From: SFLA01 sp045595785
GTDB taxonomy: Bacteria; Bacillota; Clostridia; Oscillospirales; CAG-382
NCBI GenBank assembly: GCA_045595785.1
Contig: JAZOBE010000011.1
Location: forward strand, 1 to 34,031
Reading direction: 5' to 3'
DNA length: 34,031 nucleotides
The translations under genes were made by a program, and so were the position numbers. The number at the start of each line of letters is the position of its first letter. The stretch's first letter is position 1. Positions 7,308-14,821 of this stretch are shown here, one piece after another. The notes under the pieces are model-generated. The model had not been told where the DNA came from and made no database searches. It saw only the letters and a program-made list of their open reading frames with translations.

Positions 7308-7350
7308 GGAGCTTACGGGTATTTTCGTACCCGAAAGCTCCTTTTATTTT
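7308..7350 (+). terminator. Rho-independent terminator after rpmA
   Basis: GGAGCTT/AAGCTCC and, above one A/A mismatch, CGGGTA/TACCCG form a long stem (7308-7341), followed by TTTTATTTT. It separates the L21 operon from obgE. Confidence 0.9.
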
Positions 7351-7382
7351 AGTGATAATTTTACCGAAGGAGGTCGACGGAA

Positions 7383-8648
7383 GTGTTTATAGATAAGGTT
7401 GATATTTATGTAAAGGCAGGTAACGGCGGCAACGGCTGCGTTTCCTTCCGCCGTGAAAAATACGTTGCCAAGGGCGGACCCGACGGCGGCGACGGCGGCA
7501 AGGGCGGAGACGTGATTTTCGTTGTTGATGATGGCGCAAATACCCTCCTCGCTTTTAAGAACAAAAGAAAATATATTGCCGAAAACGGCAAAGACGGCAT
7601 GAACAAAAAGTTCTTTGGCGCTTCCGGCGCAGACCTTTATATTCCCGTGCCCAGAGGAACCGTTATTAAGGATAAGGAAACGGGCAGAATTATAAAGGAT
7701 ATGTCCGACGATACTCCTTTTACCTTCCTCAAAGGCGGCAAGGGCGGCTGGGGCAACACCCATTTTGCCACCGCTACAAGACAGGTGCCTTATTTCGCAA
7801 AAAGCGGAATTACCGGCGGAGAAGCAAACCTCACCCTTGAATTAAAAACCATTGCCGACGTAGGTCTGGCAGGATACCCCAACGTAGGTAAATCCACCCT
7901 TCTTTCGGTGGTTTCCGCCGCCCGTCCCAAAATCGCAAATTATCACTTTACCACTCTTCAGCCTAATCTGGGCGTGGTAAACAACCACGGCAACACCTTT
8001 GTTATTGCCGATATTCCCGGACTTATCGAAGGCGCAGGCGAGGGTAAGGGTCTGGGACACGATTTCCTGCGCCATATAGAGAGATGCCGCCTTATACTCC
8101 ATTTGTTTGATATCTCCGCTTCCGAGCGTGAGGATCCGCTGGAGGATATTAAGCGCATAAACAAAGAACTTGAGATATTCTCTCCCGAGCTTGCCTTGCG
8201 TCCCCAGATACTTGCCGCAAACAAGTGCGACGTGGGCTATGACGAGGAAACTCTGGAGCGCATCAAGGCATACGCAGACGAAAAGGGATATGAGCTTTAT
8301 CTCATCTCCGCCGCCACCCGTGAGGGATTGCAGGAAATGCTTAACGGCATAACCCAAGCACTTTCCGCTTTGCCTCCCGTTAAGGTGTACGAAGCGGAGG
8401 AGGTGCAGGAGGAGGCTATCCCCGAGGGAAGACATACCGAAGTCCAAAAGGATGGCGACGTGTACGTTGTTACCGGCGAGTGGCTTAAGAAGGTATGCGG
8501 TAGCGTTAACTTTGATGATTACGAGTCTCTCGCATACTTCCAGCGTGTGCTTCGCAACGGCGGCGTTATAGACGCGCTTGAGAAAGCAGGCATTCAGGAA
8601 GGGGACACCGTTGATATTTACGGTATCGAATTCGATTTCGTATATTAA
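7383..8648 (+). CDS. obgE: Obg-family GTPase (ribosome assembly, stress, sporulation)
   Basis: This 421-residue Obg/CgtA has all three family domains. The glycine-rich Obg fold (1-158) includes KGGPDGGDGGKGGDV. The G domain has G1 GYPNVGKST (164-172), G3 DIPG (210-213), G4 NKCD (280-283) and G5 SAA (309-311). A C-terminal OCT domain spans about 345-421. Obg binds the 50S subunit and in Bacillus is needed for growth and sporulation entry. The start codon is GTG, with AAGGAGGT about ten bases upstream. The gene has no clear promoter of its own after the terminator. Its last four bases overlap the convergent S1-domain gene. Confidence 0.97.
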   Translation: MFIDKVDIYVKAGNGGNGCVSFRREKYVAKGGPDGGDGGKGGDVIFVVDDGANTLLAFKNKRKYIAENGKDGMNKKFFGASGADLYIPVPRGTVIKDKETGRIIKDMSDDTPFTFLKGGKGGWGNTHFATATRQVPYFAKSGITGGEANLTLELKTIADVGLAGYPNVGKSTLLSVVSAARPKIANYHFTTLQPNLGVVNNHGNTFVIADIPGLIEGAGEGKGLGHDFLRHIERCRLILHLFDISASEREDPLEDIKRINKELEIFSPELALRPQILAANKCDVGYDEETLERIKAYADEKGYELYLISAATREGLQEMLNGITQALSALPPVKVYEAEEVQEEAIPEGRHTEVQKDGDVYVVTGEWLKKVCGSVNFDDYESLAYFQRVLRNGGVIDALEKAGIQEGDTVDIYGIEFDFVY

Positions 8649-9571
8649 AACAGAGTTTCTATCACTCTTTCACTGGCAAGAGGGGAGTATACCCATCTGT
8701 CAATATGGGAAACGGAGGGGTAGGCGTATTTATCACGCACAGCCGCTTTTTCTCCCACGTCAACTATTACGAGTTTAATTTTCATTCGCTCGGGTATAAT
8801 GCTTTTAATATAAACTGCGGCGTACATTCCGGGAGAAACATCTTCTCTGTATTCCGCAAGCCCTGCAAGGTTTGGTGTAAGCTCCACGAATATTCCGTAG
8901 CTTTCCACGCTTCTTATAATTCCCGCAACTGTCTGACCGGCGGAAAAATCCTTGGCGTTTTCCTCCCAGCTTCCCAAAAGCTCTCGGTGAGTAAGTGAAA
9001 TGTATCCGTTCTCGTCTGCCGATGAACGTACTACCGCCTTTATCCGCTGACCGATGTAAAATCTGTCCGACGGATGGGATATCCGTGATACCGACATACA
9101 GTCGATAGACATAAGGGATATTATTCCGCAGCCTATGTCGGCAAATCCGCCGTAGCTTTCAAAGTGGGTCATTCTGGCGTTTATAATATCACCCGGTATA
9201 AGAGGGCGGACGTATTCATCCATACATTCCTCCTGTGCTTTTCTGCGGGACAGAAGCACCGTCGTCTTTCCGTTTTCATCGGGTAATATTTCCGTAACCT
9301 TAAAGCATACCGGCTTTCCCACACGGGACAACACCGCAATATCCTTTATCCTGCCGTTAGGGGAATAACCGCATTCATCGTGGGGGATTATTCCCGTACA
9401 CCACCCGAGGTCGATATACAAATTCATATCCTCATCGCAAAGTGTGCATCTTGCTTCCAGAATAACGTTTTCTGAAAACGCCTTTGCCAGAGAATCATAA
9501 TTTTTGAGATAACTTATGTTCCGAGGGGTGTTTATAAGCCAACCCTCGGGCAGATAATCGTTTCGCTTCAT
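8645..9571 (-). CDS. S1 RNA-binding domain protein (multi-S1)
   Basis: This 308-residue cytoplasmic protein appears built of three S1-type OB-fold modules. A degenerate one covers about residues 35-110; one at 125-200 contains GDIINARMTHFESYGGFADIG; one at 210-275 contains GQTVAGIIRSVESYGIFVEL. It resembles the S1-repeat proteins of Clostridia related to ribosomal protein S1, presumably binding mRNA or rRNA. It is transcribed toward obgE with a four-base overlap at the stop codons. An 8-bp inverted repeat (CGCTTCAT 9564-9571, ATGAAGCG 9609-9616) has its start codon in one arm. AAGGAA lies 11 bases upstream of the ATG. Confidence 0.85.
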   Translation of the reverse strand: MKRNDYLPEGWLINTPRNISYLKNYDSLAKAFSENVILEARCTLCDEDMNLYIDLGWCTGIIPHDECGYSPNGRIKDIAVLSRVGKPVCFKVTEILPDENGKTTVLLSRRKAQEECMDEYVRPLIPGDIINARMTHFESYGGFADIGCGIISLMSIDCMSVSRISHPSDRFYIGQRIKAVVRSSADENGYISLTHRELLGSWEENAKDFSAGQTVAGIIRSVESYGIFVELTPNLAGLAEYREDVSPGMYAAVYIKSIIPERMKIKLVIVDVGEKAAVRDKYAYPSVSHIDRWVYSPLASERVIETLF

Positions 9572-9645
9572 GCTTCATCAAATTCCTTTCGGTTTTATAT
9601 TTCATTTTATGAAGCGGAAAATACATATATTCGGAGGAAAACAAA

Positions 9646-10713
9646 ATGATTGAAAAGCTTAAAGATATAGAGCGCAAGTTTGTGGAGATCGAAGAAAAGC
9701 TTTCCGATCCCGAGATCATCTCCAATATGGAGGAATATAAGAAATACACCAAGGAATACAAAAACCTTTCTCCCGTGGTTGAAAAATACCGTGAGTATCT
9801 GTCATACGTCCGCGAAAAGGAGGACGGTGAGGAGGTGCTTGCTTCCGGTGATGAGGATATGCGTGATCTTGCCGAGGAGCAGATAAAGTCCGCCAAGGAA
9901 AGTATGGAGACCTGTACCGAGGAGCTTCGTATTCTTCTGCTGCCCAAAGACCCCAACGACGATAAAAACGTTATTATTGAGATTCGCGGCGGTGCAGGCG
10001 GTGATGAGGCGGCGCTCTTTGCAGGCAACCTTTACCGTATGTATAATATGTATGCGGAGCAGGCAGGCTTTAAGTGCGAGCTTTTGTATGCCAACGAGAC
10101 CGAGCTTGGCGGTATGAAGGAGGTTTCCTTTACCGTTAGCGGTGAGGGTGCTTATTCCCGTTTCAAGTTTGAATCCGGCGTTCACCGCGTACAGCGCGTG
10201 CCCGATACCGAGTCTCAGGGCAGAATACAGACCTCTACCGCTACCGTAGCCGTACTTCCCGAGGTTGAGGAATGTGAATTTGAGCTTAATATGGACGAGC
10301 TTGAAATAACCACCCACCGCAGTGCAGGCGCAGGCGGACAGCACGTTAACAAGACCGAAAGTGCTATTCGTATCATCCACAAGCCGTCGGGCATCGTCGT
10401 TGACTGTCAGGACGAAAGAAGCCAGGGTAAAAACAAGGAAAAGGCGCTTAAGGTTATGAAGAGCCGTCTTGCGGATATGGAAAAGCGCAAGAGAGATTCC
10501 GCCCTCGCGTCCGAGCGCCGCAGTCAGGTCGGCACAGGTGACCGAAGCGAGAGAATCCGTACCTATAACTTCCCTCAGGGCAGAGTTACCGACCATCGTA
10601 TCGGTCTCACCCTCTATTCGCTTGAAAACTTTATGAACGGCAGAATCGATGAAATGATAGATGCCCTCATCACCGCAGACAGAGCAGAAAAATTAAAAGC
10701 GGATGTAGAATAA
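9646..10713 (+). CDS. prfA: Peptide chain release factor 1
   Basis: This 355-residue class I release factor has GGQ at residues 230-232 (HRSAGAGGQHVNKT), the catalytic motif for peptidyl-tRNA hydrolysis. The stop-codon reading loop is VPDTESQGR (PDT at 186-188), the PxT form that marks RF1 (UAA/UAG) rather than the SPF of RF2. GGAGG lies eight bases before the ATG. The length is normal for the family. It is divergent from the S1-domain gene, and a hairpin terminator follows. Confidence 0.97.
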   Translation: MIEKLKDIERKFVEIEEKLSDPEIISNMEEYKKYTKEYKNLSPVVEKYREYLSYVREKEDGEEVLASGDEDMRDLAEEQIKSAKESMETCTEELRILLLPKDPNDDKNVIIEIRGGAGGDEAALFAGNLYRMYNMYAEQAGFKCELLYANETELGGMKEVSFTVSGEGAYSRFKFESGVHRVQRVPDTESQGRIQTSTATVAVLPEVEECEFELNMDELEITTHRSAGAGGQHVNKTESAIRIIHKPSGIVVDCQDERSQGKNKEKALKVMKSRLADMEKRKRDSALASERRSQVGTGDRSERIRTYNFPQGRVTDHRIGLTLYSLENFMNGRIDEMIDALITADRAEKLKADVE

Positions 10714-10723
10714 AACAATAAAA

Positions 10724-10744
10724 ACGCCCGATGTTCTCGGGCGT
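10724..10744. terminator. Terminator between prfA and the DUF975 gene (bidirectional)
   Basis: ACGCCCGA/TCGGGCGT is a perfect 8-bp stem with a TGTTC loop between the convergent genes. The minus-strand flank (TTTTATTGTTTTATT) is T-rich and the plus-strand flank (GTTGTGTTT) moderately so. Confidence 0.8.
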
Positions 10745-10760
10745 GTTGTGTTTATAATGT

Positions 10761-11516
10761 TTATTCTTGAGGGATTTCGTACTCAGTGGGACTGCCGGCA
10801 ACATCTCTATAGAAGGAAGCGAAAGCGGCGCTCTTGTAGGGAGTAAGCCAAAGAGAACCGATGCCAAACGTAAGAATGTTAAGCAGGTCCCAGCCGATAA
10901 AGCTGAAATGCAGGCAGAAAAGACGCCAGCGGTTACCGTACATAAGCTGCTTTGACATATTTATCGCTTCTTTTGAGTTCATATCCGGAGATTCCGCCAT
11001 AAGGTAAGGTACCAGCGCATAGTTATAGGTTGCAATAATTCCGGGAACTATAAACAGCAGGCTCCACAGCGATATGAAAAGCTGGCGCAAAAAGTTTGCA
11101 AGCAATACTCTTTTCCAGTGAGGAAAATAATCAAACAAATTGCGGAAAGCAGGCTCACCGTAATCAACCAGAGTAAGGTTAAAGCGTGCATAGCCGACCT
11201 CAACGATACTGCCCAGCACGAAGAACACAAGTCCCACCGCGATAGACACCGCCATAATAACCCCAAATACGATAAGAAAAATGGTAAGTATCTCGGGAAG
11301 CGCCTCGGTAAAATCCGATACAGGCGGATCCGTGGGGAGAGTAGTACTGCCGCTGTCGCTAAAGCCGGAAAAATCAAAGCTAAAGCTTGTGCCGCCGCCT
11401 ATACTATACGCCGTGCCGCCCAGCAGGGAAGCCACAAGTCCGGTTATAAGGGCAAGACCCCATCTGCCGGAAAGAGCGTTTTTTGAATCAAACTTAAAAT
11501 CTGATGCTCGTTTCAT
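10761..11516 (-). CDS. DUF975 family integral membrane protein
   Basis: This 251-residue membrane protein begins with the family's basic N-terminus (MKRASDFKFDSKNALSGRW). It has a first membrane segment near 20-40, a Ser/Gly/Pro-rich loop at about 45-75, and several further hydrophobic segments, including the LLFIVPGIIATYNYALVPYL stretch typical of DUF975. The family's function is unknown. The ATG at 11516 was chosen because AAAGGAGAT lies just upstream; a longer frame to 11609 would start before the promoter. It is monocistronic, with its own consensus promoter and a terminator at its end. Confidence 0.85.
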   Translation of the reverse strand: MKRASDFKFDSKNALSGRWGLALITGLVASLLGGTAYSIGGGTSFSFDFSGFSDSGSTTLPTDPPVSDFTEALPEILTIFLIVFGVIMAVSIAVGLVFFVLGSIVEVGYARFNLTLVDYGEPAFRNLFDYFPHWKRVLLANFLRQLFISLWSLLFIVPGIIATYNYALVPYLMAESPDMNSKEAINMSKQLMYGNRWRLFCLHFSFIGWDLLNILTFGIGSLWLTPYKSAAFASFYRDVAGSPTEYEIPQE

Positions 11517-11564
11517 AATATATCTCCTTTCCGTATTATGATTCATTTCTCGGCCTGTAACAGC

Positions 11565-11593
11565 ATTATAACATATATCCGTACAAAAATCAA
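11565..11593 (-). promoter_or_regulatory. Promoter of the DUF975 gene
   Basis: Minus strand: TTGATT (11588-11593), a 17-base spacer, then a perfect TATAAT (11565-11570), 49 bases before the ATG. It lies back to back with the promoter of the metallophosphoesterase gene. Confidence 0.85.
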
Positions 11594-11608
11594 TATTTTG
11601 GTTTTTCA

Positions 11609-11637
11609 TTGATTCGGACGGAAAAATGTGTTATACT
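11609..11637 (+). promoter_or_regulatory. Promoter of the metallophosphoesterase gene
   Basis: TTGATT (11609-11614), a 17-base spacer, then TATACT (11632-11637), 31 bases before the ATG. The TTGATT -35 is the same as that of the divergent promoter. Confidence 0.75.
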
Positions 11638-11668
11638 TACTTGAAAAGTATTATTGTTGGAGGAGCTT

Positions 11669-13996
11669 ATGAAAAAAAGATTCTTTGCAACGTTTGTCCT
11701 TTTGTTTTTGGTTGCTTCTGCGGTTACAGCCGCATTTACTTGCATTAACGCTTCTGCGGATGATGAAGCTGTCATCGTTTTGGCAGGAAGCGATTTCCAG
11801 GCAATAACTGATGAAGTAGGCTGTGCCAACACAAGGGCCCTTATCTCCGCAATAAAAAAAGCGGGGTTTGCTTCGCCCACGGGTTTCCTTTTTGCAGGAG
11901 ACTATAATAACGGAAGTGACGATAAGACCGGGGAAATCGCCGCCCTTAAGGATGCTGTCAAGCAGGAATATCCCGACCTTAAGGACGAGAATATGATTTT
12001 TACTCAAGGTAATCACGACCCTGCAAGCTCCAAAGGACTAAGCAAAAGCGGTGCTAACGATACCGAGCATTACGGTGTTTTCGTAATTCACGAAGATGAG
12101 TTTATGCAGGGAAGCACCAGCGAATCTACGGTTAAAAAGACAGCCGCATCACTTGAAAAATATCTGGGCGCCAAATCCGAATCCGGTTATAAAAAGCCCA
12201 TATTCGTTATAAGCCACATTCCTCTGCATTATTCCTGGCGTACTCCCGAGGGAGGCGACGGTGTTTATTCCCAATATCTGATTGACGTGCTTAATAAATA
12301 CGGCGAGACACTGAATATTATATTTATGTTCGGTCATAACCACAGCTCGTCTTATGATGATTATCTCGGCGCATCTGCCATATATCTCGAAAAGGGTGAT
12401 TCTGTTTATATTTGCGAAAAGGGCGATAAGGAGGCGGCTCCCACCCTGCAGACCATTAACTTCACTTATATGAATGCCGGCTACGTTGGTTACGCTAACT
12501 GCCTCGGATATATGCTTACAATGACCGTATTTGAGATTAAAGACGATATTGTCAGAATATACCGCTATAATTCAGACGGCTCTTATCCTCTTAAGGATAA
12601 GGGAGATTGGTCCACCAATGATGAAAAAGGCATCATGTACGGCAAAAACGATGATTATCTGGAAATATATTACAACACTCCCGGTTATGCGGGCAGTACT
12701 GCCGCAGACAACGGGGTAAGGGTTGTTTCCAGCGGAATAAACAGTCTTTCCGTAAAAAAGAACACCTCTCCTTCCTGCCCTGCGGTACAGTCTGCATATG
12801 CATATTATGATATAACCGCCAAGGGTATTACCAAGGGAATGTTTACGGCAGTATCCATTACCTTGGATGAAAGCTTTGATATTTCACGCCCTGTCTTCGT
12901 TCGTGACGTAGCAAGCAACCAAACAAAAATGTGTTGGGCAGACGGAGGTAAAATAGTATTTGAGACAGACGAGCTGTCCTCTTACGAGGTAACTCAAAAC
13001 CGTAACGTTACTACGGCGGAATACACCCTGCGCGCATTTACACTTGCTCCTGTCCTTGAATACGGAAAGGATTATTTGTTTATTACCGAAAACACCGACG
13101 GCAAAGCCTATGCAATGCGCCATACAGAAAAGGATGGCTTGACTTTTGCAGAGGTTAGTCTTAAAAACGGGTTTGCTTCGGTTTATCTTATGTCGTTTGA
13201 TAATTCCTTGCTCTGGTCCTTTGAAGATGCTACCGATAAGGTGAATTCATCAGGCATGGGCACTCTTTGCAATAAGGTGAGCGGAAGCTATCTCGTTTCT
13301 TCGGACGGCAGTGATTTGATGGCTGAAAAGGAAATAAGCACCGAATACTTCGCGTGGAGGCTTTCCTCCGGCGCATACGGACTTTTTACCGTTTCTGCCG
13401 ATGACATTGAGACCCGTTATTACGTCAAGCACGGAGAGAGCTTTTTCGCCTCCGATTCAGACGGAGATACTACCCGTGTGTATGCTTATACCGAAAATCT
13501 TTGTAAGGTAACCGTAGAGGGATATATCGATAGCGTTGCCGGAAGCGTTGCCCTTGGCGACCAATATTCTCCTACGGGAAGCAAAATATATCTGTTAGGT
13601 GAAGACGGAACCGAGAGGATAATGGACGTAACTCCGTCAATGCTTAAAACTGCTGACGGAAACAGCGTTTCTCTTGACACCGAGGGAGTATACAGCGACC
13701 TTTCCGTGTATTATAACGATATCGTTATTTGCTCCGATTACACTTTGTCGGTAGGCAGGGAAGCGTCCTTCCCTTCTGCAGGGAATGAGAACGTGTCTGT
13801 CCCTGAAGAAAGCACGGAAGTAAGCGAAGAGGATATCCTTTCCGACGTTTCTATTTACCATTCCCCCAACGAGTCCCACCCTGCGGAAGCCCCTGTTGAA
13901 AGCCGTCAAGACACTGTGGTATGGTATATAGCAGGCGGTGTGGCTCCGGTTGTTATAGCAGTAATTGCCGCCGTATTAATTAAAAAAAGAAAATAG
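11669..13996 (+). CDS. Secreted, membrane-anchored calcineurin-like metallophosphoesterase
   Basis: This 775-residue protein has an N-terminal signal peptide (about 1-30). The calcineurin-like phosphoesterase core covers about 35-260, with motifs SDFQ (41-44), AGDYNNG (76-82), GNHD (114-117), ISHIPLH (181-187) and GHNH (222-225). The first motif has Gln in place of the usual His (D-x-Q). Residues 340-700 are beta-rich repeats without a recognised name. The C-terminus has an acidic linker, one transmembrane helix and KKRK, so it is held on the outer face of the membrane. The ATG at 11669 follows TTGGAGGAG. The substrate is unknown; extracellular nucleotides or phosphoesters are plausible. It has its own promoter and terminator. 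Confidence 0.85.
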   Translation: MKKRFFATFVLLFLVASAVTAAFTCINASADDEAVIVLAGSDFQAITDEVGCANTRALISAIKKAGFASPTGFLFAGDYNNGSDDKTGEIAALKDAVKQEYPDLKDENMIFTQGNHDPASSKGLSKSGANDTEHYGVFVIHEDEFMQGSTSESTVKKTAASLEKYLGAKSESGYKKPIFVISHIPLHYSWRTPEGGDGVYSQYLIDVLNKYGETLNIIFMFGHNHSSSYDDYLGASAIYLEKGDSVYICEKGDKEAAPTLQTINFTYMNAGYVGYANCLGYMLTMTVFEIKDDIVRIYRYNSDGSYPLKDKGDWSTNDEKGIMYGKNDDYLEIYYNTPGYAGSTAADNGVRVVSSGINSLSVKKNTSPSCPAVQSAYAYYDITAKGITKGMFTAVSITLDESFDISRPVFVRDVASNQTKMCWADGGKIVFETDELSSYEVTQNRNVTTAEYTLRAFTLAPVLEYGKDYLFITENTDGKAYAMRHTEKDGLTFAEVSLKNGFASVYLMSFDNSLLWSFEDATDKVNSSGMGTLCNKVSGSYLVSSDGSDLMAEKEISTEYFAWRLSSGAYGLFTVSADDIETRYYVKHGESFFASDSDGDTTRVYAYTENLCKVTVEGYIDSVAGSVALGDQYSPTGSKIYLLGEDGTERIMDVTPSMLKTADGNSVSLDTEGVYSDLSVYYNDIVICSDYTLSVGREASFPSAGNENVSVPEESTEVSEEDILSDVSIYHSPNESHPAEAPVESRQDTVVWYIAGGVAPVVIAVIAAVLIKKRK

Positions 13997-14014
13997 ATTA
14001 TAAGCTTTTCAATA

Positions 14015-14053
14015 AAAAACGGAGCTGTCATTTACAGACAGCCCCGTTTTTTT
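14015..14053. terminator. Bidirectional terminator between convergent surface-protein genes
   Basis: AAACGG-A-GCTGTC (14017-14029) pairs with GACAGC-C-CCGTTT (14037-14049) with one internal mismatch and a 7-base loop. Seven T residues follow on the plus strand and an A-rich flank serves the minus strand. Confidence 0.88.
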
Positions 14054-14065
14054 ACACTTTGGCTT

Positions 14066-14803
14066 TTATTTCTTTTTGCGAGTAAAAACAATTACAACGA
14101 TAAGTATTACGACAGAGATAACTGCAGAGGAAATATAGATAACGTCGCTGTTTATTTCAGCCTTTTTTTCAGGGGTCTGAACGTTGGAGGAATCTTCGGA
14201 AGCGTTCTCGCTGTTTTCCTCATCGTTAGCGGTTATATCTCCCGCGTACGCTTCAACCTCGTCAATAAATACCCAGTTGGTGGCGTGGTAGAAGTTGAAA
14301 GTAATATATCGCACTTCAGCGTTTATCTTTGCAATAGATTTAACAACCTCGCCTTCAATAAGCTCAAACTCATATTCAGCTACGATAGGCTCGGACCAGT
14401 TCTCGCCGTCTGCGGAAACGGAAACCGTAATCATTTCGGGTGCGCTTATACCTGCAGAGCACAGATTACTGCAGGAAACCGCAGATTTAACAATAGGGTA
14501 TACCTGACCAAGGTCAAGCTTAACAGAGGTTACGCCGTCCTGCGCCTTTGCGCCCTCAGAGGTTGCGTTAAGTCCTACGAAATCTACTTGGTCGTAGCTT
14601 GCGGTCTGCGCATATACGCCGTTGATAAGGCAGTCGCCGGTTTCATCGGGATACGATGTCTTTCCTTCACCGTCGGTATAGATACCGATAACCTCATAAG
14701 AGCCGGCGGGTGCTACGTTTTCCAGCTCTGCCGCGTGGACGGGAATTACGCAGAGAGATAAAACTGTAAGAACGGAAACAAGTACAGATAATGCTTTTTT
14801 CAT
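14066..14803 (-). CDS. Secreted, membrane-anchored discoidin-like (F5/8 type C-like) protein
   Basis: This 245-residue protein has a signal peptide (cleavage near residue 24, VHA-AE) and one beta-sandwich domain at about 30-190. That domain looks like a discoidin/F5-8 type C module, with VTSVKLDLGQVYPI, VSVSADGENWSEP and RYITFNFYHATNWVFIDEVEAY. An acidic Ser/Asn linker follows, then a C-terminal membrane helix and RKKK. Discoidin modules usually bind carbohydrates or lipids; the ligand here is unknown. It begins 18 bases after the glucosaminidase stop with AAGGAG upstream, so the two form an operon and may act together on the wall surface. Confidence 0.75.
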   Translation of the reverse strand: MKKALSVLVSVLTVLSLCVIPVHAAELENVAPAGSYEVIGIYTDGEGKTSYPDETGDCLINGVYAQTASYDQVDFVGLNATSEGAKAQDGVTSVKLDLGQVYPIVKSAVSCSNLCSAGISAPEMITVSVSADGENWSEPIVAEYEFELIEGEVVKSIAKINAEVRYITFNFYHATNWVFIDEVEAYAGDITANDEENSENASEDSSNVQTPEKKAEINSDVIYISSAVISVVILIVVIVFTRKKK

Positions 14804-14821
14804 GGTTATTCTCCTTTTTTA

